Below, in pieces: positions 1-7,090 of a stretch of 64,000 bases of DNA. The translations under genes and the position numbers were made by a program. Numbering within the stretch: the first letter of the stretch is position 1; each line of letters starts with the position of its first letter. The stretch comes from Bog-756 sp963704615 (GTDB lineage Bacteria > Actinomycetota > Acidimicrobiia > Acidimicrobiales > RAAP-2). The stretch is taken from NCBI GenBank assembly GCA_963704615.1, contig OY969923.1, positions 1,364,001-1,428,000 on the forward strand, in the 5' to 3' direction. Below the pieces are notes generated by a model. It saw only the letters and a list, made by a program, of their open reading frames with translations. It searched no databases and was not told the origin of the DNA.

Positions 1-540
1 ATGGATCGTCCCGTGGTGGTGGTGATCGATCCGGTGGACGGTTCCACCAACGCGGCCCGGGGCATCCCTTGGTACGCCACCAGTCTGTGCGCGGTCGACG
101 CCGATGGTCCTCGGGCCGCCGTGGTGGTCAATCAGGCTTCGGGGGTGCGATTCGAAGGGGCCCGCCAGGGCGGGGCTCACAAGGACGGCACCGGCATCAG
201 GCCGTCGGCATGCGAGGCCATGAGCGATGCGATCCTCGGGTTTTCCGGCTACCCCCCTGGTTACCTCGGGTGGTCCCAGTACCGGTCCCTCGGCGCCGCC
301 GCCCTCGATCTCTGCGCGGTGGCCGAAGGGGTGCTGGACGCCTATGCCACGGTGGGAGGGTCCCGCCTCGGGAGCTGGGACTACCTGGGCGGTCTGCTGA
401 TCTGTCAGGAAGCCGGCGCCGTCGTGGTGGACTCCTCCGACCGGGACCTGGTCACACTGGAGCACGCCGAGCGACGGACTCCGTTGGCCGCCGCCACTCC
501 CAGCCTGCTCGGGGCGCTCCGGGCGGCCGTGACCCTCTAG
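1..540 (+). CDS. Inositol monophosphatase family protein, 3' part (cut by window edge)
   Basis: The gene is open at the left window edge, and about 80 N-terminal residues expected for this roughly 260-residue family are missing. What remains begins just before the metal-binding signature DPVDGSTN. It continues through the usual GSAALDL-like segment (here SLGAAALDL) and the C-terminal WD motif (SWDYLGG), whose aspartate binds the catalytic magnesium. Members are Mg2+-dependent phosphomonoesterases acting on inositol-1-phosphate, histidinol phosphate, PAP or fructose-1,6-bisphosphate. The substrate cannot be fixed from this piece. The ATG at position 1 is probably an internal methionine rather than the true start. 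It ends with TAG, about 130 bp before the next gene on the same strand. Confidence 0.85.
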   Translation: MDRPVVVVIDPVDGSTNAARGIPWYATSLCAVDADGPRAAVVVNQASGVRFEGARQGGAHKDGTGIRPSACEAMSDAILGFSGYPPGYLGWSQYRSLGAAALDLCAVAEGVLDAYATVGGSRLGSWDYLGGLLICQEAGAVVVDSSDRDLVTLEHAERRTPLAAATPSLLGALRAAVTL

Positions 541-670
541 CAGCTCTTCGGATCCATCCACCGGGAGCAGGGCACGACCTGTAAGGCTCAGCGTCGCCCG
601 ATGATGTGCATCCCCGCGCCCGCTGCGCGGACTGGGCGGACCCTGATATTCCTGCAGCCGGAGGTACCCA

Positions 671-2722
671 GTGGCGCGACGAAGGTCCACCAACTCGATC
701 GTGAAAACTCTGATCTTGGGCTGTGTGCTGCTCTGCGTGCCCATCGTGGTGGTCGCCCTCCACGCGGGGCCGGCTCAGGCTGCGGCTAATGCTTCTGGAT
801 GGAACATCGTGACCGGTCCGAGTGCGAACCCGTCCGCCAACGAGCTTCTCCTCAGCACCACGTGCGCCAACGTTCTGGAGTGTTGGGGAGTGGGCGCCAC
901 CGTCCCCAACGGTGGCAATTACGCACCCCTCATCGAAGCGTGGAAAGGATCGAGCTGGACGGTGTCGCCCAGCCCCGCACCTCCCGGCTCTGACGGATAC
1001 GCCCTGTTCGGCGTGACATGCGCCACAGCAACGGATTGCTGGGCGGTGGGAGCCGAACTCGGTCCCGCCGGCACCGCCATCGTCGGTGACCTCACCGAGA
1101 ATTGGGACGGCGCCGCGTGGTCGGTCGTCCCGAGCCCGATCCCGACGGGCGCTGTGGGTGGGGTTCTCGAGGGCGTGAGCTGCGCCTCTGTTTCGGATTG
1201 CTGGGCGGTGGGCTTCACCACTGACCAGAACAGCAGGGCCCTCAGGTCTCTGGCTGAGCACTGGGACGGATCGGACTGGACGATCGTGACCAGTCCCGCG
1301 ACCGATCAGGCATTCGACCAACTCAACAGCGTCTCGTGTGTCGGATCGGAGAATTGCTGGGCCGTCGGGAGCGCAGGACCTGAGCAAATTCATCCGAATT
1401 TCCTGCCCATCTATCCGGCGGCCGCAGGAGACCAGGGTCTGATCGAACATTGGGACGGGAGCGCCTGGTCGGTGGTTCCGAGCTTCAGCCCCACAGCTCC
1501 CGATGGCGGTTATCTCAGTGCTGTGACTTGCGTTGCCAGTTCGAACTGTTGGGCCTCCGGCTCGATCACCAACGGTTCCGGGTCCGCTGGCTCCACTCTC
1601 ACGGAGAACTGGAACGGATCGGTGTGGGCGATCATCCCCAGTCCCGATGCCCCGGGACCGGGCGGCGACATCTTCAGCGGGATCACCTGTCTGGGTGCTT
1701 CCCGGTGCTGGGCCGTGGGATCGTCGGGTGTCTCGGGAAACGGCGGAGGTGGCTTCAACCCCCGATCCTTCATCGAGTACTGGGATGGCACCGCCTGGTC
1801 GATCCAACCGAGCCCGAACGTGACTTCGGTCAGCCTGCTCGGGTCTGTGACATGCGTCGGGGGAGTCTCGTGCTGGGCGGTTGGTGGAGCAGACACGAGC
1901 GCCCAGCCGGGCTCCACCGTCTACCAGACCCTCATCGAGCAGTTGGTCCTGCCCGCGTCGTCCAATCAGGGATTGCTCATGGTGGCCTCCGACGGAGGCA
2001 TCTTCGCCTTCGGTGACGCCTCCTTCGACGGATCGATGGGCGGCCGGCACCTCGACGCGCCGGTGGTGGGGATGGCGGCCACTCCCGATGGAGGCGGTTA
2101 CTGGGAGGTGGCCTCCGACGGAGGGATCTTTGCCTTCGGTGACGCCGCCTTCGACGGGTCGATGGGCGGCCGGCACCTCGACGCGCCGGTGGTGGGGATG
2201 GCGGCCACTCCCGATGGTGGCGGTTACTGGGAGGTGGCCTCCGACGGAGGGATCTTTGCCTTCGGTGACGCCGCCTTCGACGGATCGATGGGCGGCCAGC
2301 ACCTCGACGCGCCGGTGGTGGGGATGGCGGCCACTCCCGATGGTGGCGGTTACTGGGAGGTGGCCTCCGACGGAGGGATCTTTGCCTTCGGTGACGCCGC
2401 CTTCGACGGATCGATGGGCGGCCAGCACCTCGACGCGCCGGTGGTGGGGATGGCGGCCACTCCCGATGGTGACGGTTACTGGGAGGTGGCCTCCGACGGA
2501 GGGATCTTTGCCTTCGGGAGGGCTGCCTATGCCGGTTCGGTGCCCGGACAGGCCATCACCAGCGCGGTAACGATCGTGGGCATCAGCCCGGCTCCGGACA
2601 GCGAGGGCTACTGGTTGGCCGGGTCGGACGGTTCCACCTACTCCTATGGTGATGCGACCTTTCTCGGTTCGCTGACCGGCGACAGGCTCGCCGCCCCCGT
2701 TGTGGGTGTGGCCGGTCGATAA
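671..2722 (+). CDS. Secreted two-part repeat protein (CWAVG repeats plus DGGIFAFGDA repeats)
   Basis: The GTG start at 671 follows a good GGAGG ribosome-binding site. Residues 1-38 form a signal peptide: basic RRR, then a hydrophobic stretch, then AQA/AAA. The mature protein has two repeat arrays. Residues ~40-415 hold seven units with a cysteine, a short spacer and then CWAVG or a close variant, each followed by W-x-G-x-x-W and a PSP turn. Residues ~430-683 hold six 42-residue units with cores such as SDGGIFAFGDA and GYWEVA. Both arrays resemble beta-propeller blades, which is an inference. The paired cysteines per unit could form disulfides outside the cell. The second array recurs in the protein at 29041-30669. 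The function is unknown; an extracellular or cell-surface role is likely. Confidence 0.8.
   Translation: MARRRSTNSIVKTLILGCVLLCVPIVVVALHAGPAQAAANASGWNIVTGPSANPSANELLLSTTCANVLECWGVGATVPNGGNYAPLIEAWKGSSWTVSPSPAPPGSDGYALFGVTCATATDCWAVGAELGPAGTAIVGDLTENWDGAAWSVVPSPIPTGAVGGVLEGVSCASVSDCWAVGFTTDQNSRALRSLAEHWDGSDWTIVTSPATDQAFDQLNSVSCVGSENCWAVGSAGPEQIHPNFLPIYPAAAGDQGLIEHWDGSAWSVVPSFSPTAPDGGYLSAVTCVASSNCWASGSITNGSGSAGSTLTENWNGSVWAIIPSPDAPGPGGDIFSGITCLGASRCWAVGSSGVSGNGGGGFNPRSFIEYWDGTAWSIQPSPNVTSVSLLGSVTCVGGVSCWAVGGADTSAQPGSTVYQTLIEQLVLPASSNQGLLMVASDGGIFAFGDASFDGSMGGRHLDAPVVGMAATPDGGGYWEVASDGGIFAFGDAAFDGSMGGRHLDAPVVGMAATPDGGGYWEVASDGGIFAFGDAAFDGSMGGQHLDAPVVGMAATPDGGGYWEVASDGGIFAFGDAAFDGSMGGQHLDAPVVGMAATPDGDGYWEVASDGGIFAFGRAAYAGSVPGQAITSAVTIVGISPAPDSEGYWLAGSDGSTYSYGDATFLGSLTGDRLAAPVVGVAGR
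1981..2484 (+). repeat. Four near-identical 126-bp tandem repeats inside the secreted repeat gene
   Basis: Unit boundaries fall at 1981, 2107, 2233 and 2359, exactly 126 bp apart. A fifth, diverging unit begins at 2485. Units differ at only a few bases (for example ggccggcac versus ggccagcac). Each encodes 42 residues, so changes in copy number keep the reading frame. The near identity suggests recent expansion or gene conversion. Confidence 0.95.
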
Positions 2723-2869
2723 CCCGAGTCGTGTCACGCTCGAGTGCATGCGCCATCGTCGATGGATTGGCTGCATGGCGGGTCGGGTACCATCGCCGAT
2801 GTCATGCGGTTGGAGGATGCCTTCGAGAGCGGAGAGCTCCCTGATCCGCGACCAGTCAAGTGACTGTGA

Positions 2870-2942
2870 GGGCGTTTAGCTCAGTTGGTAGAGCAGCTGG
2901 CTTACAACCAGCAGGTCATCGGTTCGAGTCCGATAGCGCCCA
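2870..2942 (+). tRNA. tRNA-Val (anticodon UAC)
   Basis: A full cloverleaf can be drawn. The acceptor stem GGGCGTT pairs with AGCGCCC (one G-U). The D-arm is GCTC/GAGC. The anticodon stem GCTGG/CCAGC encloses the loop CTTACAA, giving anticodon TAC, which reads GUA valine codons. The T-arm ATCGG/CCGAT has loop TTCGAGT. The discriminator base is A and no CCA is encoded. The DNA immediately downstream is compositionally different and full of damaged genes, so this tRNA may be an integration hotspot. No duplicated tRNA 3' end was found by eye. Confidence 0.97.
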
Positions 2943-2950
2943 CTGGTTTG

Positions 2951-2971
2951 ACAAGAGACAAGAGACAAGAG
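2951..2971 (+). repeat. Three copies of a 7-bp tandem repeat just after tRNA-Val
   Basis: ACAAGAG is repeated three times without interruption, 8 bp after the tRNA. It lies at the junction with the accessory region. Confidence 0.9.
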
Positions 2972-2999
2972 ACTGTTGACTCTCGAACCACTAAGGGAG

Positions 3000-3017
3000 C
3001 CTTGGTGCCTACCAAGG
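3000..3017 (+). terminator. Stem-loop downstream of tRNA-Val, possible terminator
   Basis: CCTTGGT (3000-3006) and ACCAAGG (3011-3017) form a perfect 7-bp stem around the loop GCCT, about 58 bp after the tRNA. No T-run follows, so a role as an intrinsic terminator is uncertain. Confidence 0.35.
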
Positions 3018-3193
3018 GCGCAGCGTGCCTGGTTGGTCTCGTGTCGCCTGAGGATTGACGAGGCATTGTGCTCGCGATCGTTGTCTGCCTCACAACGGCA
3101 CACTCGGGCGACTGGATAACCCCCCTCGGAGCGCCGAGTGTTGCCCGCGACAGACCCCCGGCCCGAACCGGGAGCCGTCGCAGTTCAACAGCC

Positions 3194-3516
3194 TTAGCTG
3201 ATCGTGAGGGGAACGGCGGCCTGGGTAGTCGTCCTCGCAATGGACTTCCTCGCGTATTGGACGGTCTTGACCGTTTCCGTCACCTGAACCACCACGGAAT
3301 ACGTCCCCGGGATGAGCTTCTTGCCCGGCGTCCCGGACAGCACCCCAGTGGTGACAACTGCAGGCCCTTCAGCCCGCTTACCTTCGTCCACTGCAGGGTG
3401 GTTGTGTAGGGGCTTGTACTGACCCCGGCTCCTTGTGTCGTCGGCGTGACCGGGCCGTAGGCCGTGCCCGGGGTGGCGTCGGGAAGCGACGAGGTCGTGA
3501 TGAGGAAGCCACCCTC
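3194..3516 (-). pseudogene. Remnant of a surface protein with a putative Ig-like (He_PIG) domain, frameshifted
   Basis: The minus strand encodes the end of a putative-Ig domain in two different frames. The first part (about 3516-3350) reads TTSSLPDATPGTAYGPVT and later TTTLQWTKVSGLKGLQLS. The second (about 3372-3194) reads GVLSGTPGKKLIPGTYSVVV and ends PLTIS-stop. Joined by one frameshift near 3350-3370, these match the He_PIG order: LPDATVGTPY-like strand, LPxGLxLS, GxLSGTP, GTYxxxVQVTD. No signal peptide or start is present, so this is the 3' tail of a formerly larger secreted or surface protein. It is probably non-functional and marks rearrangement next to the tRNA. Confidence 0.7.
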
Positions 3517-3587
3517 CACTGCAGCCGGGACAACATCGCAGCCCGGCCCTGTTTGCCGTTCCCGCTTCTCTCGGGCATGCTGCCGAT

Positions 3588-4067
3588 GTGGAGGAGGGTT
3601 CATTCAAAGAGCCGCGCTCGGCCGACGACACACTCAGGCTGCTGGTCGAAGAGATTCCTGACGCCGATCGCACCCGACAGCTCATGGATGGTCTCAACTC
3701 AAACGGCAGGAAGTACATAGACATCGACGAGCGTCGGCCCGCTGGAGCCTTCCTAGTTGATGGTGATCGGGTCATCGCAGGTGCAGACGGACATACACAG
3801 TGGAGCTGGCTCTATGTGGGCCATCTTTGGGTTGACGAAAGCTTCCGCAGGAGAGGTCTTGGTCGACGAGTTATGAATGGGCTGGAGCGGACCAGTCGGG
3901 AGAGGGGATGCAGGGCAGCCTGGCTCAACACGTTTAGCTTTGAGGCACTTGACTTCTACTTGCGGCTCGGCTACCAATCGTTTGGTGATCTGCGTGACTT
4001 CCCACCGGGTCATAGTCGCCACTACCTATGGAAGGACTTGCGCTCGTCGCTCACAACCACAGATTGA
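3588..4067 (+). CDS. GNAT family N-acetyltransferase
   Basis: This 159-residue protein carries the GNAT acetyl-CoA-binding core in its second half. Strand LYVGHLWVDESF is followed by the pyrophosphate-binding loop RRRGLGRR (the Q/R-x-x-G-x-G/A motif). The closing FSFEALDFYLRLGY segment is typical of motif B. The substrate is not predictable. The start is GTG at 3588 with only a weak ribosome-binding site, and a start slightly downstream is possible. The gene is visibly more A/T-rich than the core genes of the window and lies between two disrupted genes, consistent with horizontal acquisition. It reads in the same direction as the SET-domain gene 88 bp downstream. Confidence 0.85.
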   Translation: MEEGSFKEPRSADDTLRLLVEEIPDADRTRQLMDGLNSNGRKYIDIDERRPAGAFLVDGDRVIAGADGHTQWSWLYVGHLWVDESFRRRGLGRRVMNGLERTSRERGCRAAWLNTFSFEALDFYLRLGYQSFGDLRDFPPGHSRHYLWKDLRSSLTTTD

Positions 4068-4155
4068 CAGCTGACAGTCAAGCACCTGTCCTCAAAACAC
4101 CACGAGGGGTCGGTTATCGACTGCAAATGATCGACACTTATGCCGCAGGGGGACG

Positions 4156-4710
4156 GTGCTCCCGGCATTATCTTGTTGCATGCCCGCGGACCGTCCCCTT
4201 GTCGCATCCTGGATCTCTCCGAAGGTCAAAAAAGGCGATCCCAGTCGACTCCACGGGAGGGGCCTGTTTGCTTTAGAGCCCATCGGGACCGGCGAGGTAG
4301 TAGCGGTCAAGGGGGGCCACGTTGTCGACACCGGCACCCTCGCTCGCCTATCCAAGGAACTACAGAACGCCGAGATCCAGATCGCAGAGGGACTCCACCT
4401 GGCCGCCCTGACGGAGGACGAATACGAGTCGGTCATGCTCTTCCTCAACCACTCGTGCGACCCTAACGTCGGCTTCGCTGGAAACGTCGTGCTCGTTGCC
4501 ATGCGCGAGGTGGCACCGGACGAAGAGCTGACGACCGACTACGCACTGTTCGACACCTCGGCAGGCGAGATCGCCTGCGCCTGTGGCGCATCCTCCTGCC
4601 GACGCCGCGTCACCGGCCATGACTGGCAACTGCTTGAGCTCCAGGCCCGTTACTCAGGATTCTTCTCCTGGTATCTCCAGCGCAGAATCGACTCCCGGAA
4701 CAACGAGTAG
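4156..4710 (+). CDS. SET domain-containing protein
   Basis: The 184-residue protein shows the SET lysine-methyltransferase signatures in order. GRGLFA starts the fold. NHSCDPNV is the NHxCxPN S-adenosylmethionine/active-site motif. DEELTTDYA is the GEELTxDY-like motif. A cysteine-rich post-SET-like segment (CACGASSC) follows. Bacterial SET proteins can methylate protein lysines, but the substrate here is unknown. The start is ambiguous: GTG 4156 has a close AGGGGG, while ATG 4180 lacks a Shine-Dalgarno sequence but gives a more usual N-terminus. SET genes are rare in bacteria and often laterally acquired, which fits this location. Confidence 0.82.
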   Translation: MLPALSCCMPADRPLVASWISPKVKKGDPSRLHGRGLFALEPIGTGEVVAVKGGHVVDTGTLARLSKELQNAEIQIAEGLHLAALTEDEYESVMLFLNHSCDPNVGFAGNVVLVAMREVAPDEELTTDYALFDTSAGEIACACGASSCRRRVTGHDWQLLELQARYSGFFSWYLQRRIDSRNNE

Positions 4711-4801
4711 GCCGAGGCTCGGTAGCTCATGGGTTCCGAGCGGATTCTCGGTATCGCAGATCACCGGGTTGGTGAGCCACTTGGGACGGTAATCTCGAGG
4801 G

Positions 4802-5278
4802 GTGGTCGATGGCTCAGGCCGGTGGGCGGACTCCTACGTGCATCAAGCAAGCCTGGCTCCTCATTTGAGCCGTGATGAAGCCCTAGTGCTCGCTCGACGA
4901 ATGCATCAGGGCGATACTGACGCCAAGGCAGACCTGATCACCGCAAACAGACGACTGGTTGTCTCAATCGCCCGTCGCTATGTGGGCATTCCGCCAACCG
5001 AGGGCGATTGGAACACACGCACTACGGCCCAGTCGCCCGATCTTGAGCAACTAGCACCCATTCTCGCCAGGGGTGAACAGGGCCTTCAGGCGGCAGTCGG
5101 CCGCTTCGATGAATCCAAGGGATTCGCCTTTCCGACCTACGCCACTTGGTGGATCCGTCAAGCCATAACTAAAGGGACACAGGGCGGTGATCCGGGCGGG
5201 GTGCGAGAACCAATATCACCGGCTCCAGAATCTCCATTGGGAGCGGTTCGTATTGACCTCCCCAGCACCGATAGTTGA
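4802..5278 (+). pseudogene. Truncated sigma-70 family factor remnant (regions 1.2-2 only)
   Basis: The 158-residue ORF resembles the core-binding part of a primary-type sigma factor. LSRDEALVLARRMHQGD matches region 1.2. ANRRLVVSIARRYVG matches region 2.1. RFDESKGFAFPTYATWWIRQ matches regions 2.3-2.4, where intact factors read FDxxKGxKFSTYATWWIRQAI. Where DLIQEGNLGL should follow RRYVG, there is a longer altered segment (GDWNTRTTAQSPDLEQLAP). Regions 3 and 4, which bind the extended -10 and the -35, are missing. A +1 frame stays open to a stop near 5348 without clear region-3 similarity. I read this as a decayed factor. A functional truncated sigma-like or anti-sigma role cannot be excluded. 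Confidence 0.6.
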
Positions 5279-5330
5279 GCGACTGGTGGAGACGCATATT
5301 CCTCTGCTGCGTATTCCCCCTGAGATCCGA

Positions 5331-6767
5331 TCACGACTGTACTCGTAGGGCGACGTAGTGCCTCCAGTCCGTGCCGAGGATCTTGGACCGATCGGCCACG
5401 CGCCAGGGCCTGCGGTCAAGGAGCTGGGCGAGCACCGGGGCGGGCACCGTCGTGAGCAGTGCGTCGAGGGCAGCGACTCGAGCGGCGCGTGTGATGCCGT
5501 GCCGGTTGAGTCGGTCGGCGAGTTGTTCGGACTCGATGGGCTGACCGGCACAGCGGCCAGGGAAGAGCCACCCGCTGTCCGGGTGGCCGGCGCCGGTCAG
5601 GTGGGGACGTTGTCCGATGAGCTCTTCGACCAGCACGCCGAGCGAGGCAGGAACCGGAACGAGATCGTTGCCGAGGCGAAAGGCGACGCCTCCGTCCAGC
5701 CGGTGAAAATCGGTGGTGAGTAGCCGGTTGATGCGACTGGCGGGCAGTGCGTAGAGCAGCACCAGGCAGCCCGCCACCCGGTCGACCAGCGGGATCCCGT
5801 CGTCACTCAGAAGACGCGAGAGCAGATCGAGTCGCGCCGGTTCGGTGATGGCTCTGGATGCGCCCCGCCGTTCGGCCGGTAGTTGCAGCGGGCTCCGTCG
5901 ATGGGTGGAGATGGCCCATCGCAGGAACGCCCGGGAATGGATCCGGGTGGTTGGCCCGGCGGCGAACCAGGCATCGATGTCGGCCTGGGTGGCGGAAACG
6001 AGATCGGTATCGCGATCGTGGAGCCAGCTGAGAAGTCGGACAGCGATGTTGGTCTGGGACCGGGCCACCGAGCAGCGACCTTTGTTGAGTTGGCCCGCTT
6101 CGGCCAGGCGGGTAAGACGAGGCCCGTGGTGCCAACGCAGATAGGCGGCGATGAGACGTCGGTCAGCAGGAAGCTCGATGGCGGCAAGTCGGGTGTCAGC
6201 CCAACGCTCGAAGCCGGCGAGGTAGCGGTTGCGGGCAGGCAAGATCCCGTGGGTGATAAGCAGCTCGCGCAGGTGCTCTCGACCGTTGGAGAAGGCGATC
6301 CCGTCGATGCCTTCGTGGGTGAGCGGAACCTCGCCGGTGGCGATGGCGTGGATGCGCTGCACCACCTGCCGATCCTCGAGCCAGGACAGGCCGCCACTCG
6401 GGGCCTCCATGGACGCCAGCGCATCGACGAGAGGAACCAGCACCGGAGTGATGGCTCCAGTTCCGTTATCGAAGAGGCGATCGAGTCGAACTCGGAGCGA
6501 GCACCGTCGACACAACACGAGCGTGTCGAAGTCGTCGTCGGCGCCACAGGTGCCACAGACCAGACCCTCTTCGATCCCGGCACAGCCCCGGCACATGGCC
6601 CCCTCGCGCCGACCACCACCGGGGAGTGAGTGGATACGTCCGCAGCTCGAGCAGGGGCCGTGGCGACGGATGCGCCGGCGAGCACACACGTGACAGAGCG
6701 CCCCGCCGGGCCAGGCCGGTCGCCGGGTCGTCCGTCCGCACCTTCCGGCACAGGAAACGCCCGTCAT
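5331..6767 (-). CDS. Zinc-ribbon protein with degenerate tyrosine-recombinase-like C-terminus (third gene of recombinase trio)
   Basis: ATG 6767 is chosen because it overlaps the preceding stop as ATGA. The 478-residue protein starts with about 100 residues holding several cysteine pairs (CHVC, CSSCG, CRGC, CGTCG, CRRC), which suggests two to three zinc ribbons. The centre (~residues 170-330) is helical like a core-binding domain. The C-terminal part has a recombinase box-I look-alike, YALPASRINRL, with the conserved arginine. Box II is changed: ITRAARVAAL replaces HxLRHxxAT, and no GH follows. A tyrosine in WRHYVALR lies near the end. It is probably a partner or accessory recombinase with uncertain catalysis. 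It is co-transcribed with the HTH and tyrosine-recombinase genes upstream. Confidence 0.6.
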   Translation of the reverse strand: MTGVSCAGRCGRTTRRPAWPGGALCHVCARRRIRRHGPCSSCGRIHSLPGGGRREGAMCRGCAGIEEGLVCGTCGADDDFDTLVLCRRCSLRVRLDRLFDNGTGAITPVLVPLVDALASMEAPSGGLSWLEDRQVVQRIHAIATGEVPLTHEGIDGIAFSNGREHLRELLITHGILPARNRYLAGFERWADTRLAAIELPADRRLIAAYLRWHHGPRLTRLAEAGQLNKGRCSVARSQTNIAVRLLSWLHDRDTDLVSATQADIDAWFAAGPTTRIHSRAFLRWAISTHRRSPLQLPAERRGASRAITEPARLDLLSRLLSDDGIPLVDRVAGCLVLLYALPASRINRLLTTDFHRLDGGVAFRLGNDLVPVPASLGVLVEELIGQRPHLTGAGHPDSGWLFPGRCAGQPIESEQLADRLNRHGITRAARVAALDALLTTVPAPVLAQLLDRRPWRVADRSKILGTDWRHYVALRVQS

Positions 6768-7090
6768 TGCTGGTCTCCGGTGATCCGGGCCCGCCGGGGC
6801 CGACGGACGTCCGGTCGACCTGGTGTGGCCTTGGCCGCCGCCGTCCCGGTGCCAACGGTCGTCTCGATGAGATCGGCCGGGGTGCAGTCGAAGATGTCGC
6901 ACAGAGCGGCCAGAGTGACCAACGACAGTCGCTCGGGCGTGCCGGTGGCCAGGCGATAGATCTGGGCGGCGGACAGCTCAACGCCGCGCTCGACCAAAAG
7001 TGGCTTGAGCTCGGTGGTCTTCCAGATCCCGTGAGCGGCCATGACTTCACGCAGGCGCCACGTGTAGCGAACCTTCCGTCGAGCCCTCAC
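6764..7090 (-). CDS. XRE-like helix-turn-helix protein (second gene of recombinase trio)
   Basis: This 108-residue protein starts at GTG 7090, sharing GTGA with the stop of the recombinase gene, and ends in an ATGA overlap with the next gene. Residues ~11-75 form a Cro/C1-type HTH. Recognisable blocks are LREVMAAHGI, LVERGVELSAAQIYRL, and TGTPERLSLVTLAALCDIF followed by DCTPADLIE. The tail (~residues 78-108) is basic and probably disordered. In trios of this kind a small DNA-binding protein may help position the recombinases or regulate the operon. That is inference from gene order, not from a tested homologue. Confidence 0.75.
   Translation of the reverse strand: MRARRKVRYTWRLREVMAAHGIWKTTELKPLLVERGVELSAAQIYRLATGTPERLSLVTLAALCDIFDCTPADLIETTVGTGTAAAKATPGRPDVRRPRRARITGDQQ

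Noticed and set aside
452..2776. 774-codon open frame antisense to the secreted repeat protein
   Set aside because: It arises from the high-GC tandem repeats and lacks a ribosome-binding site or any recognised domain. The plus-strand gene has a signal peptide and clear repeats.
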